64,000 nt of DNA. Origin: Rhizobium sp. Root1220 (GTDB lineage: Bacteria > Pseudomonadota > Alphaproteobacteria > Rhizobiales > Rhizobiaceae). Numbering within the stretch: the first letter of the stretch is position 1; the number at the start of each line of letters is the position of its first letter. Below are positions 8,861-17,081 of this stretch, piece after piece. Where the stretch lies: NCBI RefSeq assembly GCF_001426265.1, contig NZ_LMDG01000036.1, positions 39,534-103,533 on the forward strand, written 5' to 3'. Both the position numbers and the translations under genes were made by a program. The notes beneath the pieces are model-generated. The model was not told where the DNA came from. It made no database searches and saw only the letters and a list, made by a program, of their open reading frames with translations.

Positions 8861-9544
8861 ATGATCCCAAGAGTTGCAGTCGTTGAAGACGAAGAAGCAC
8901 TGAGCGTACTTCTTCGCTATAACCTCGAGGCCGAGGGCTTCGAAGTTGACACCATCCTGCGTGGCGACGAAGCCGAGATCCGGCTTCAGGAGCGCACCCC
9001 CGATCTGCTCATCCTCGATTGGATGCTGCCGGGTGTGTCAGGCATCGAGCTCTGCCGTCGTCTGCGCATGCGACCGGAAACCGAGCGGCTGCCGATCATC
9101 ATGCTGACGGCCCGCGGCGAGGAAAGCGAACGCGTTCGCGGCCTGTCGACCGGCGCTGACGATTATGTCGTCAAGCCATTCTCGACGCCGGAGCTTGTCG
9201 CGCGCGTCAAGGCGATGCTGCGCCGTGCCAAGCCTGAGGTTCTGTCGTCGCTGCTGAAATGCGGCGATATCGAACTCGACCGCGAAACGCATCGCGTTCA
9301 CCGCAAGAGCCGCGAAGTCCGCCTCGGCCCAACCGAATTCCGACTTCTGGAATTCCTGATGGCATCGCCCGGCCGCGTCTTCTCGCGCTCACAGCTGCTC
9401 GATGGTGTCTGGGGTCACGACATCTATGTCGACGAACGCACTGTCGACGTCCATGTCGGCCGTCTGCGCAAGGCGCTCAACTTCTCCAATATGCAAGATG
9501 TCATTCGCACCGTTCGCGGCGCCGGATACTCAATGGAAGCCTAA
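8861..9544 (+). CDS. phoB: Phosphate regulon response regulator PhoB
   Basis: A 227-residue OmpR/PhoB-type regulator. The receiver domain (1-120) has the complete active site: E9/D10, phosphoacceptor D53 in LLILDWMLPG, T83 and K105. The C-terminal winged helix (about 130-227) carries LGPTEFRLLEFL and the recognition-helix region DERTVDVHVGRLRKAL. Phosphorylated PhoB activates genes with Pho boxes such as those at 3169 and 14830. A clear AGGAGACC precedes the ATG at 8861. The usual kinase partner PhoR is not encoded in the operon visible here. It is followed 12 bases later by a paralogue that lacks the phosphorylation site. Confidence 0.96.
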   Translation: MIPRVAVVEDEEALSVLLRYNLEAEGFEVDTILRGDEAEIRLQERTPDLLILDWMLPGVSGIELCRRLRMRPETERLPIIMLTARGEESERVRGLSTGADDYVVKPFSTPELVARVKAMLRRAKPEVLSSLLKCGDIELDRETHRVHRKSREVRLGPTEFRLLEFLMASPGRVFSRSQLLDGVWGHDIYVDERTVDVHVGRLRKALNFSNMQDVIRTVRGAGYSMEA

Positions 9545-9556
9545 AGGGACACGCGA

Positions 9557-10243
9557 TTGTCGCTCAGGATACTGCTTGCCGAAGAGAACGAGGAACTGTC
9601 GGTCACGCTTCAGCGCGCGCTGGAGACCGAGGGCTACGCGGTCGAACCGATGCGTCCGGGCGAGGCCCTTGTGAGGAGTGCCGTTGCCCGACTTCCGGAC
9701 GCCGTCGTCTTCGGGGCTCGCGCTCCGGGTTCGGCCGCGATCGAGGTCTGCAGGGAGTTCCGGACGACCCCTGCAACTCTACGCCTGCCCGTCGTGGTGC
9801 TGCTTGGCTCCTCCTTCGAACAGGACCGCCTTGCGGTCCTGTCGGCGGGCGCCGATGACTGTCTGATGAAGGACGTGTCGCCAGTGGAGCTGCTGATCCG
9901 GCTGAAGAACCTGCTCCGCCGCCTCAATCCCGCTCTTCTGGACACCACCCTCAAGGTCGGTGACCTCGTTCTCGACAAGAATGCGCGGCGAGTGCACCGA
10001 CAGAAGAAGGAAATGAAGCTAGGCCCTACCGAGTTCCGACTGCTCGAATTCCTCATGAAGTCTCCTGGCCGAGTTTACTCCCGGGCGGAGCTTCGTATGT
10101 CGCTTTGGGGCGACGAGGCCAGCGTCGACGAACGGGCGGTCGACGTCCACATAGGGCGGCTTCGCAAGGGCATAAGCTTCGGAAAGACGGACAGTGTCAT
10201 TCGAACGGTGCGCGGTGCCGGCTACGCGCTCGGCGACTTCTAG
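9557..10243 (+). CDS. PhoB paralogue with degenerate receiver (pseudo-receiver OmpR-type regulator)
   Basis: A 228-residue protein that aligns with the upstream PhoB almost end to end without gaps. The DNA-binding half is well kept (LGPTEFRLLEFLMKSPGRVYSR, VDERAVDVHIGRLRKG), but the receiver active site is broken: PhoB D53 is G53 here (VVFGARAPG) and T83 is L83, while E9/E10 and K105 remain. It should therefore bind DNA but not accept phosphate from a kinase by the usual route. It begins with TTG at 9557, preceded by AAAGGGA, only 12 bases after phoB, so it is cotranscribed with it. It may form heterodimers with PhoB or compete for Pho boxes; that is inference. Confidence 0.88.
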   Translation: MSLRILLAEENEELSVTLQRALETEGYAVEPMRPGEALVRSAVARLPDAVVFGARAPGSAAIEVCREFRTTPATLRLPVVVLLGSSFEQDRLAVLSAGADDCLMKDVSPVELLIRLKNLLRRLNPALLDTTLKVGDLVLDKNARRVHRQKKEMKLGPTEFRLLEFLMKSPGRVYSRAELRMSLWGDEASVDERAVDVHIGRLRKGISFGKTDSVIRTVRGAGYALGDF

Positions 10244-10530
10244 GGCGCGCGTCGACCAGTCCATCCCCCACCTCCGGTCCGGCTCGCGGAACGTTGCGGG
10301 CCTTGGCGGGGCTGACCCGCCAGCTCACCCACCAAGAAATATCGTCCACGCCCCTCCCTCACCCGCTGCTTGTTCTACTTGGAGCATGCGGTGGTCTGTT
10401 TCGTCATTCCGAGGCGTTTTGGCTCGCCCCGTACGGCAACTGGCGCCTGCGCGGCGAGGACGACTCGCGAGAACAATCAGGTCAGCCGAAGGCGCTGGCG
10501 TCCGATGAGCCAGCGTCAAACTCCCACGGG

Positions 10531-11877
10531 CTAGCTGCCGCGGCGGTTAGTCCCCATGAGGCGGGAGCGAAGCGCGTTTGATGCCGTGTCGAAGATGTAA
10601 ACGACCAGAAGGATCAGCAGCACCATGTAGGCGACGTTTTCCCAGTTGGCGTTGGTGCGCATCGCTTCCCACAGCTTGAGACCGATACCGCCGGCGCCGA
10701 CTGCGCCGATGATGGTGGCGCCCCGGACGTTGGATTCCCACTGGTAAAGCGTCTGGCTGACGAAGACAGGGACGATCTGCGGGATGATGCCATAGCGATG
10801 GGTGAGCACGGTGGCGGCCCCGGTCGACCTGATACCTTCGCGCGGCTTGTTGTCGACGTTTTCCAGACCTTCGGAATAGAGCTTGCCGAGCGTGCCGGTT
10901 TCCGTGAGGAAGATCGCGCCGGAGCCGGCCAGGGGGCCTGGGCCGAAGGCGCGGGTCAGGAAGAGCGCCCAGATCAGCATGTCGACCGAACGCAGGAAGT
11001 CAAAGAAGCGCTTCAGCACCTGGTTGACAAGACGGTTTGGTGTGATGTTGCGGGCGGCGAAGAAGGCCAGAGGAAAGGCCACAAGCGCACCAAGAAGCGT
11101 ACCGAGGAATGCCATGACGATGGTCTGGAACAGCTTGGTCCAGACGTCGCCATGCTGCCAGGCGCTGTTGTGCCAGATGTTGTCGAAGGCAAGCGACAGA
11201 TTGGACTGGCCGGGCTTCAGCTCCGGTCCCGAAACGATCAGGCTGATAACCTCGCTCGCCGACTTGTCGAAGAAGGGCGACTGCGTGTCGAAAACGAAAT
11301 TCGCCCAACCGAGGAAGCGTTTGCGGACCTTGACGCGATCGACCGAGATGCTGACGTCGCCGGCAAAACCGAGATCGGCGAGCACGTTGTCGTCATAGAC
11401 GGTCATCCAGGCGGGGACCGGGCCGACGACTTTCGGAGCGCCGCTCGAGACTTCCACCGGTACGCTCATGCCATGGGCGGTAACGATCGTTTCCGTTTTA
11501 GAAACGGTGACGGCGCGATGTGTGCCGCTGATGGAAACGGTGACGCTGCCATCCGGATTGTTGATCACCCAGTCGGGATGCGGGTTGTCGCCAAGCGGCG
11601 AGAAGCGCGGATACTTGACGGTGATGCCGGTATCTCCGATGCGGAACTCCGGCTGCACGTCGTAGCTCACCCACTGGCTGAGATAGAGCCCGACGCGCTC
11701 CCAATGGGCATCGGCCAGCAGCTTCGGCAGATCGAAGAACCAGGTTGCGTAAAGCGCATAGACAAGCGTGGCGATCGCGATCATCAGGCCGCCGAAGCGC
11801 TGCTTGAAGGACCGTTTGAAATATTCCGGGTACCGTTGCTCGATCTCGTGCATCCGGTTGGCGTCGATCACCGTCAT
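10531..11877 (-). CDS. phnE: Phosphonate/phosphate ABC transporter permease PhnE2 (PhoT-like)
   Basis: A 448-residue permease, the last gene of the phnC-phnD-phnE-phnE2 operon. It has a membrane helix near residues 30-50, a long periplasmic insertion of about 180 residues, and then the permease core, whose coupling region reads GATIIGAVGAGGIGLKLWE. The ATG at 11877 (MTVIDANRM) is chosen because it lies 8 bases after the stop of the upstream permease; an opening 20 codons earlier would overlap that gene. The cluster has the gene layout of the PhoB-controlled phoCDET transporter of Sinorhizobium meliloti, which takes up phosphate and phosphonates. Substrate range cannot be read from sequence. 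Confidence 0.92.
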   Translation of the reverse strand: MTVIDANRMHEIEQRYPEYFKRSFKQRFGGLMIAIATLVYALYATWFFDLPKLLADAHWERVGLYLSQWVSYDVQPEFRIGDTGITVKYPRFSPLGDNPHPDWVINNPDGSVTVSISGTHRAVTVSKTETIVTAHGMSVPVEVSSGAPKVVGPVPAWMTVYDDNVLADLGFAGDVSISVDRVKVRKRFLGWANFVFDTQSPFFDKSASEVISLIVSGPELKPGQSNLSLAFDNIWHNSAWQHGDVWTKLFQTIVMAFLGTLLGALVAFPLAFFAARNITPNRLVNQVLKRFFDFLRSVDMLIWALFLTRAFGPGPLAGSGAIFLTETGTLGKLYSEGLENVDNKPREGIRSTGAATVLTHRYGIIPQIVPVFVSQTLYQWESNVRGATIIGAVGAGGIGLKLWEAMRTNANWENVAYMVLLILLVVYIFDTASNALRSRLMGTNRRGS

Positions 11878-11885
11878 GGCGGACC

Positions 11886-12857
11886 TCAATGCTGCAAAAG
11901 GAAGGCATGCTCGCCGACGAGGCGGCGGCGCAGCCATGCGGAGAACTGGTCGACCGCAACGATGGTGATGAAAAGCAGGAGAACGAGCGCCATCGTCTTG
12001 GCGCCGAAACCACGCGAGATGGAGAGCTTCAGCTCCTCGCCGATACCGCCGCCACCGACGGCACCGATGATGGTGGAGGCGCGGACATTGATCTCGAGGC
12101 GCAGCAGCGCGTAGGAGACGAAATTCGGCATGACCTGCGGCAGGGCGGCGAAGCGGACACGCTCCGACCAGCTGGCGCCGACAGCCTTCATGCCTTCATC
12201 CGGTTTCATGTCGATGTTTTCGACAACTTCGTAGAAGAGTTTGCCGAGCGCACCGATGGTATGCAGGCTGACGGCAATGATCGCGGCGACCGGACCAATC
12301 GACAGAATGGCTGAAAACAGGCCGGCAATGACGATCTCGGGAAAGGCGCGCAGGAATTCGGTGAGCCGCTTGGCGACGATGCGCAGCGGATTGGACGGCG
12401 CCAGATTTCGGGCCACGAGGAAGCTCAGCGGCACTGCAAAGATGAAGCCGATCAGGGTGGAAACGAGCGCGACGTTGATGGTGATGATCATCAACTCGAA
12501 GTACTCGGGGATGTAGAAGCCGCCCCAGACGTAGACGCGCCCCTGAGCGAAATTATACTCCTCGCCGGTCTTCTGGATCGGGCTTGCGATATCGAACAGC
12601 GCCCGCCAGACATCGTTCCAATCCTTTGGAATGAGCCAGCTCAGAAAGTCGAAGAGATGCGGCAGCCGGTCGAAGAAATGGCCGGCATTGCTTTCGTCGG
12701 CAAAGCGCACGGAGGCGACGAAGGCTGCCAGCAGGATCGCCATGCCGAGGCCGGTATAAAGGCGGCGACGTGCCACCATCTTGTCCCAGGCGTCGCCGAT
12801 TTCACGGGCGCTTTGCGGCGCAGCGGGCGCGTGGGCGTTTGGATCGGCAAAAGTCAT
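11886..12857 (-). CDS. phnE: Phosphonate/phosphate ABC transporter permease PhnE (PhoE-like)
   Basis: A 323-residue inner-membrane permease with about six hydrophobic segments. Its cytoplasmic coupling loop is VGASWSERVRFAALPQVMP, and the C-terminal RASTIIGAVGGGGIGEEL is nearly identical to that of the adjacent second permease, so the two probably form a heterodimer. The start is the ATG at 12857. It is separated from phnD by a strong hairpin (12887-12908) and from phnE2 by only 8 bases. It imports phosphonate or phosphate delivered by PhnD, with energy from PhnC. Confidence 0.94.
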   Translation of the reverse strand: MTFADPNAHAPAAPQSAREIGDAWDKMVARRRLYTGLGMAILLAAFVASVRFADESNAGHFFDRLPHLFDFLSWLIPKDWNDVWRALFDIASPIQKTGEEYNFAQGRVYVWGGFYIPEYFELMIITINVALVSTLIGFIFAVPLSFLVARNLAPSNPLRIVAKRLTEFLRAFPEIVIAGLFSAILSIGPVAAIIAVSLHTIGALGKLFYEVVENIDMKPDEGMKAVGASWSERVRFAALPQVMPNFVSYALLRLEINVRASTIIGAVGGGGIGEELKLSISRGFGAKTMALVLLLFITIVAVDQFSAWLRRRLVGEHAFLLQH

Positions 12858-12880
12858 GAACGGTGTCCGCTTTCTTCGCA

Positions 12881-12909
12881 GGAAAAGGGGCGGCCTTGCG
12901 GCCGCCCCT
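12881..12909 (-). terminator. Hairpin between phnD and phnE (attenuator-like)
   Basis: On the minus strand GGGGCGGCC, loop GCAA, GGCCGCCCC, then TTTTCC. The 9-bp GC stem with a short T-run lies 17 bases after the phnD stop and before the phnE start. It has the features of a weak Rho-independent terminator that would let binding-protein mRNA exceed permease mRNA. It parallels the pstS-pstC hairpin. Confidence 0.7.
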
Positions 12910-12925
12910 CAACTATCAGGATCGA

Positions 12926-13831
12926 TCAACCGCCGATGGCAGCCTTGCGAGCGTCGATGATGGCGTTGTAGAAATCGGCCTGCACCTTGGTGTAGCCCTT
13001 GTAGTCGCCGCCTTCGATGGCTGCGAAGCACTTGGCATCGGTCTCAGGCAGCTTCATGAAGAAGTCACTAAGCTTGGCCTGCCAATCAGAGCCGAGTTCG
13101 TTGCGAACGACGAGCGGGCCGTTCGGGATCAGCGGCGAGCGCCAGACTTCAACCAGCTTGTTCGGGTCTACGGTGCCCTTGTCGACAGCCTTGCGGAAGG
13201 TGCCGGAGGTGAAGCCGTCCTTGAAATCGCCGATGCCGGAGGAGTCGTCGACAGCGATGTCGACCTTGCCGTCGTAGGCTGCGAGCAGGTTGTTCTCGTG
13301 GCCGCCGTTGAACTGCGTGGAAGCGAAGTAATGGTCATTCGGCATGCCAGTGTCCTTCGGGATCTGCGTCAGCGGAATGAGGTAACCCGAGGTGCTGTCC
13401 GGATCGGCGTAGCCGAGCTTCTTGCCCTTGGCGTCCTTGATGTCCTTGATGCCCGAGGACTTCAGAGCGAGACCGATCGAGTGGTAACCGGTCGAGCCGT
13501 CCTTCTGGACGGTCGTCAGGATCGGGGTGACGGCCTTTTCGTCCTTGATGGCGATGGCAGCGTAGCCGGAAGCGCCGAGTTCCGCGAAGTCGAGCGTGCC
13601 GCCGAGCAGACCCTGGATAACGCCGTCGTAGTCAGCAGCCGGGAAGAGCGAAACCTTTTCGAAGCCGAATTCGGTCTTCAGGTGGTCGGCCAGGCAAGCG
13701 TAATTGCGCAGGCGGTCGGTTTCGTTCTCGCCGCCGAGGATGCCAACGCGGAATTCCTTGAGGTCTGCCGCATGCGAAACGCCAGCCAGCGCAAACAGCG
13801 CCGTCGCGGCAAAGAGTGCTTTCTTCAACAT
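12926..13831 (-). CDS. phnD: Phosphonate/phosphate ABC transporter substrate-binding protein PhnD (PhoD-like)
   Basis: A 301-residue periplasmic protein with signal peptide MLKKALFAATALFALAGVSHA, cut before ADLKEF. Family features include the opening RVGILGGENETDRLRNYACL and an internal STSGYLIPL loop, which in PhnD-type proteins contacts the phosphonate or phosphate group. The ATG at 13831 has AGGAG 6 bases upstream; an in-frame opening 20 codons earlier is rejected because it would place a hydrophilic stretch before the signal peptide. It is the second gene of the operon, followed by a hairpin. Confidence 0.94.
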   Translation of the reverse strand: MLKKALFAATALFALAGVSHAADLKEFRVGILGGENETDRLRNYACLADHLKTEFGFEKVSLFPAADYDGVIQGLLGGTLDFAELGASGYAAIAIKDEKAVTPILTTVQKDGSTGYHSIGLALKSSGIKDIKDAKGKKLGYADPDSTSGYLIPLTQIPKDTGMPNDHYFASTQFNGGHENNLLAAYDGKVDIAVDDSSGIGDFKDGFTSGTFRKAVDKGTVDPNKLVEVWRSPLIPNGPLVVRNELGSDWQAKLSDFFMKLPETDAKCFAAIEGGDYKGYTKVQADFYNAIIDARKAAIGG

Positions 13832-13921
13832 GGTACTCTCCTGATTGACCGGTGTTTCCGGCGATCTCTGGTTAAGAAGAAGTGTGCCCATAACGCGGGC
13901 TTACGATCGAGGCCGCCCCTC

Positions 13922-14764
13922 TCAGAGACCGGCCAACGCCAGCGGTTGCAAGCCGGCGGATTGATTGGCGGCGACAGCCGCAGGAATGTTGATTGAGGTC
14001 GAGGTCATCGCCTCGTCGATACCGGCGCCGTCCTTGTCGGTGCCATAGATCTGCTTGACGGCGTCGGCCGTCAGTTCGGAAGGCTTGCCATCGAACACAA
14101 CGCGGCCACCAGCCATGCCGACGATGCGTTCGCAATAGCTGCGCGCCGTATCGAGCGTATGAAGATTGGTGATGACCGTGATGCCTTCGCGTTCGTTGAT
14201 GTCGCGCAGGGCGTCCATGACGATCTTGGCGTTCAGCGGGTCGAGTGAGGCGATCGGCTCGTCGGCGAGAACTATCTTCGGGTTCTGCATCAGTGCGCGG
14301 GCTATGGCCACACGCTGCTGCTGGCCACCCGACAGCGTGCCGGCCATCTGCAGCGCCGTCTGTTCGATGCCGAGACGCTCGAGGGCCGCGATCGCATGTG
14401 TGCGCTCTTCGCGGGTGAAAATGCCGAGCAGGCTCATCGTCGTCGATCGATGGTTGAGGCGGCCGAGCATGACGTTGGTCAGCACGTCGAGGCGCGGAAC
14501 GAGGTTGAACTGCTGGAAGATCATGGCGCAGTCGCGCTGCCAATTGCGCAGCGCCCGGCCACGCAGGCCGGAAACCTCGACACCGGCAAAATGGATCGAG
14601 CCGGAGCTCGGCTCCTGAAGCCGGTTGATCATGCGAAGGAGGGTCGACTTGCCGGCACCGGAGCGGCCGATGATGCCGACCATCTGGCCCTGAGGAATGT
14701 CGAGGGTTACGGAGTCGACGGCTGTTCGGCGGTTGAATTTTCGTGTGAGTGCTTCCAGACGCAT
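13922..14764 (-). CDS. phnC: Phosphonate/phosphate ABC transporter ATPase PhnC (PhoC-like)
   Basis: A 280-residue ABC ATPase with Walker A GRSGAGKST, signature LSGGQQQR, Walker B IVLADEPIASLDP and the switch histidine in ITNLHTLD. The motif set and the SSGSIHFAGVEVSGL region fit PhnC rather than PstB. It is the first gene of the minus-strand phn operon, starting at the ATG at 14764 with GGGGGA upstream. A Pho-box-like site lies 66-83 bases upstream, so the operon is probably under PhoB control. It faces topoisomerase IB across a 226-base gap. Confidence 0.94.
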   Translation of the reverse strand: MRLEALTRKFNRRTAVDSVTLDIPQGQMVGIIGRSGAGKSTLLRMINRLQEPSSGSIHFAGVEVSGLRGRALRNWQRDCAMIFQQFNLVPRLDVLTNVMLGRLNHRSTTMSLLGIFTREERTHAIAALERLGIEQTALQMAGTLSGGQQQRVAIARALMQNPKIVLADEPIASLDPLNAKIVMDALRDINEREGITVITNLHTLDTARSYCERIVGMAGGRVVFDGKPSELTADAVKQIYGTDKDGAGIDEAMTSTSINIPAAVAANQSAGLQPLALAGL

Positions 14765-14829
14765 CCGGTCCCCCGTCGTTTAGTTCGGGGCTCATTAGCG
14801 GTTCTGCGTGAACCTACGATGTCGCGTGG

Positions 14830-14847
14830 ATGTCAGTTTTGTGAAAG
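14830..14847 (-). promoter_or_regulatory. Pho-box-like site upstream of phnC
   Basis: Read on the minus strand: CTTTCAC, AAAA, CTGACAT. The two 7-base halves spaced by AAAA each differ from CTGTCA(C/T) at one position. It lies 66 bases upstream of the phnC start in the correct orientation, which supports PhoB control of the phn operon. Confidence 0.7.
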
Positions 14848-14990
14848 CGCAGCCAAAGTCTGCGGGTCTTGGACCGACTCGACTCACCTCGCTTGCCCAA
14901 GGAAATTGCGCATCAGCAAGGTGACTTCGAACAGCTCCTCGCACATGTCCAAGACCCGGTCCCAGGCCGACGCCTTGGTTTCAACCCGGT

Positions 14991-16133
14991 GTGGTCGATG
15001 GAACCGACCTTGCGATCTGGCGTTTCCCTCGCACTGTGGATCAGAACGCATCTTACAAAAAGAAGTATCGGACCAAGCTGCCATTCCCGGCGCTCGCAGA
15101 AGAGCCGGCAGGGACAGATTTGGTGTTCGTTTCCAGCCTGGAGAATGGCATTCTCAGACGGGCCGGAAAGAGCGGCTTCCTTTACTTTGATGTCGATGGC
15201 AAGCGCGTCAGCGAAGCAGGCGAACTCGATCGGATTGCCGCTCTCGCCATCCCTCCAGCTTACACCGAAGTGCTGATCTCGGCTGATCCCAACTCGCATT
15301 TGCAGGCGATCGGCCGCGACGCTCGCGGTCGCAAGCAGTACCGCTACCATCCCGCTTGGACCGCCGAACGTGGAAAGGAAAAGTTCGGCAAATTGGCGGA
15401 GTTCGGCTCAGCCTTGCCCGCCATTCGCGAGAAGGTCGACATGGATCTCAAACTTCGGTCGCCGGGGATGGACAAGGCACTTGCAACCGTCGTCTGGCTG
15501 CTGGACAACCTTTACATCCGTGTTGGCAATGCAAGTTATGCCGCCGAGAACAAGTCCTACGGCCTGACGACGCTACGCAGTCGTCACGTCAAGATCACCG
15601 GTTCGAGCCTTCATTTCCGCTTCACGGGAAAATCCGGCAAGGAATGGCGCCTGAGCCACTATGACAGGCGCATAACGCGGGCCGTACGGATGCTCCAGGA
15701 ACTGCCAGGCCAACAGCTTTTTCAATACATCGACGAGGAAGGGATAGCGCATCCGGTTCGCTCGCAGGACGTCAATGCCTACATTCGCGAGGCTGCCCGC
15801 GCCGATTTCAGCTCTCGGCAATTTCGCACGTGGGGCGCAACGCACATGGCGGCAACGGCGCTTTCCGTACTCGAGCCGCACGAAACCTCCCGCGGGCGCA
15901 CATTGCAAATCAACCAGGTGGTCGATGGCGTAGCGGCCCGTCTCGTCAATACGCGTGCAGTCTGCAAATCGTCATACATCCATCCCAAGGTATTCGAGGA
16001 TTTCCAGAGCGGCGAATTGGCGAGGCTTCCAACGATGCGTTCGAGCCGCAGCGCACGGTTGCAACGCTTTATGGAACCCGACGAGATTGCGGTGCTGCGT
16101 TGGCTGAGACAGACGCAGCGTGTGAGCCTCTGA
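14991..16133 (+). CDS. DNA topoisomerase IB (poxvirus type)
   Basis: A 380-residue type IB topoisomerase, which relaxes supercoils by a transient 3'-phosphotyrosine link. The N-terminal domain includes LAIPPAYTEV and the family hallmark GRDARGRKQYRYHP (about 108-121). The catalytic domain contains R177 in NLYIRVGN, NKSYGLTTLR, R279 in FRTWGATHMA, and the nucleophile Tyr329 in KSSYIHP. The start is uncertain: no ATG is available near the N-terminus, so the GTG at 14991 is used, with another GTG at 15040 possible and no strong ribosome site at either. It lies upstream of Ku and LigD genes, an association that suggests a shared repair or stress role. Confidence 0.88.
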   Translation: MVDGTDLAIWRFPRTVDQNASYKKKYRTKLPFPALAEEPAGTDLVFVSSLENGILRRAGKSGFLYFDVDGKRVSEAGELDRIAALAIPPAYTEVLISADPNSHLQAIGRDARGRKQYRYHPAWTAERGKEKFGKLAEFGSALPAIREKVDMDLKLRSPGMDKALATVVWLLDNLYIRVGNASYAAENKSYGLTTLRSRHVKITGSSLHFRFTGKSGKEWRLSHYDRRITRAVRMLQELPGQQLFQYIDEEGIAHPVRSQDVNAYIREAARADFSSRQFRTWGATHMAATALSVLEPHETSRGRTLQINQVVDGVAARLVNTRAVCKSSYIHPKVFEDFQSGELARLPTMRSSRSARLQRFMEPDEIAVLRWLRQTQRVSL

Positions 16134-16253
16134 CCACAACAGAGATTCTCGCAGTGTTGGCGGCGCCACTTCGGAACCAAAATCGAAATCATCCGTTACT
16201 GGCAAATCGCCGGACTACGGCTTGGGAGATGGCGCGGGCGCGTCAGGGGAAAT

Positions 16254-17057
16254 ATGGCAAGGCAAACCTATTGGAAGGGATACCTTAAGCTGTCGCTCGT
16301 AACGGCAGCCGTTTCACTGACACCGGCAACGACCGACAGCAATCAGATCCGCTTTCACGTCCTCAACCGCAAGACTCGGAACCGGGTCGAGAGCCGCTAC
16401 GTTGACAGCGTCACCCACAAACCGATCTCCGATAAGGACCAGGCCAAGGGATATCCGCGTAGTGAAGACGAGTATGTCGTTCTCGAGGACAAGGAACTTC
16501 AGGACGTCGGCCTTGAAAGCACGCGTACGATCGATATCGACACTTTCGTGCCACGCGGGTCGATAGACTGGATCTGGTACGACAAGCCTCACTTTCTGGT
16601 GCCCGAAGACAAGGTGGGCATGGAGGCGTTCTGCGTCATCCGCGAATCGATGAAGGCCAGCGATGTGGTCGGAATTGCCCGCCTCGTGCTCTACCGGCGG
16701 GAACGTGCAGTGCTGCTCGAGCCACAAGGGAAAGGAATCATCCTTTGGACGCTTCATTTCGGCGACGAGCTCCGCCAGCCGGCCTCCTCGCTCGATACGG
16801 AAAACAGCATCGACGCCAAGGTGCTCTCCCTCATGAGCAAACTCGTCAGCGATAAGACGGAGGACTGGAAGCCGTCGATGGTGCAGGATCCGATCCAGAA
16901 GCGCCTGAAGGCAATGATCCGCGCAAGGCAGAAGAGCATGCCGAAGGCGCCCGCCCCGAAGCGTCAAACGGCCAAGCCCACGGGGAACGTCGTCAACATC
17001 ATGGATGCCTTGAAAAAGAGCATCGCCAAGGACCCCGGCCGTCCGAAAGCGCATTGA
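16254..17057 (+). CDS. ku: Non-homologous end-joining protein Ku (first copy)
   Basis: A 267-residue bacterial Ku. The Ku core runs from residue 1 (WKGYLKLSLVTAAVSL) through NRKTRNRVESRYVD and FVPRGSIDWIWYDKPHFLVP to about residue 200. A lysine-rich C-terminal tail follows, of the sort that in other bacteria aids DNA or LigD contact. Ku dimers encircle broken DNA ends and recruit LigD. AGGGGAAAT precedes the ATG at 16254. It is convergent with ligD, 24 bases away. The first half differs clearly from the second Ku at 19598-20434, so these are diverged paralogues that may form heterodimers, as reported for multi-Ku rhizobia. Confidence 0.95.
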   Translation: MARQTYWKGYLKLSLVTAAVSLTPATTDSNQIRFHVLNRKTRNRVESRYVDSVTHKPISDKDQAKGYPRSEDEYVVLEDKELQDVGLESTRTIDIDTFVPRGSIDWIWYDKPHFLVPEDKVGMEAFCVIRESMKASDVVGIARLVLYRRERAVLLEPQGKGIILWTLHFGDELRQPASSLDTENSIDAKVLSLMSKLVSDKTEDWKPSMVQDPIQKRLKAMIRARQKSMPKAPAPKRQTAKPTGNVVNIMDALKKSIAKDPGRPKAH

Positions 17058-17081
17058 GCCGAAAGCGAGAAGCGAGCAGCC

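Noticed and set aside
10798..12114. 438-codon plus-strand frame across the phnE genes
   Set aside because: Shadow of two clear permease genes; spans their junction and has no family features.
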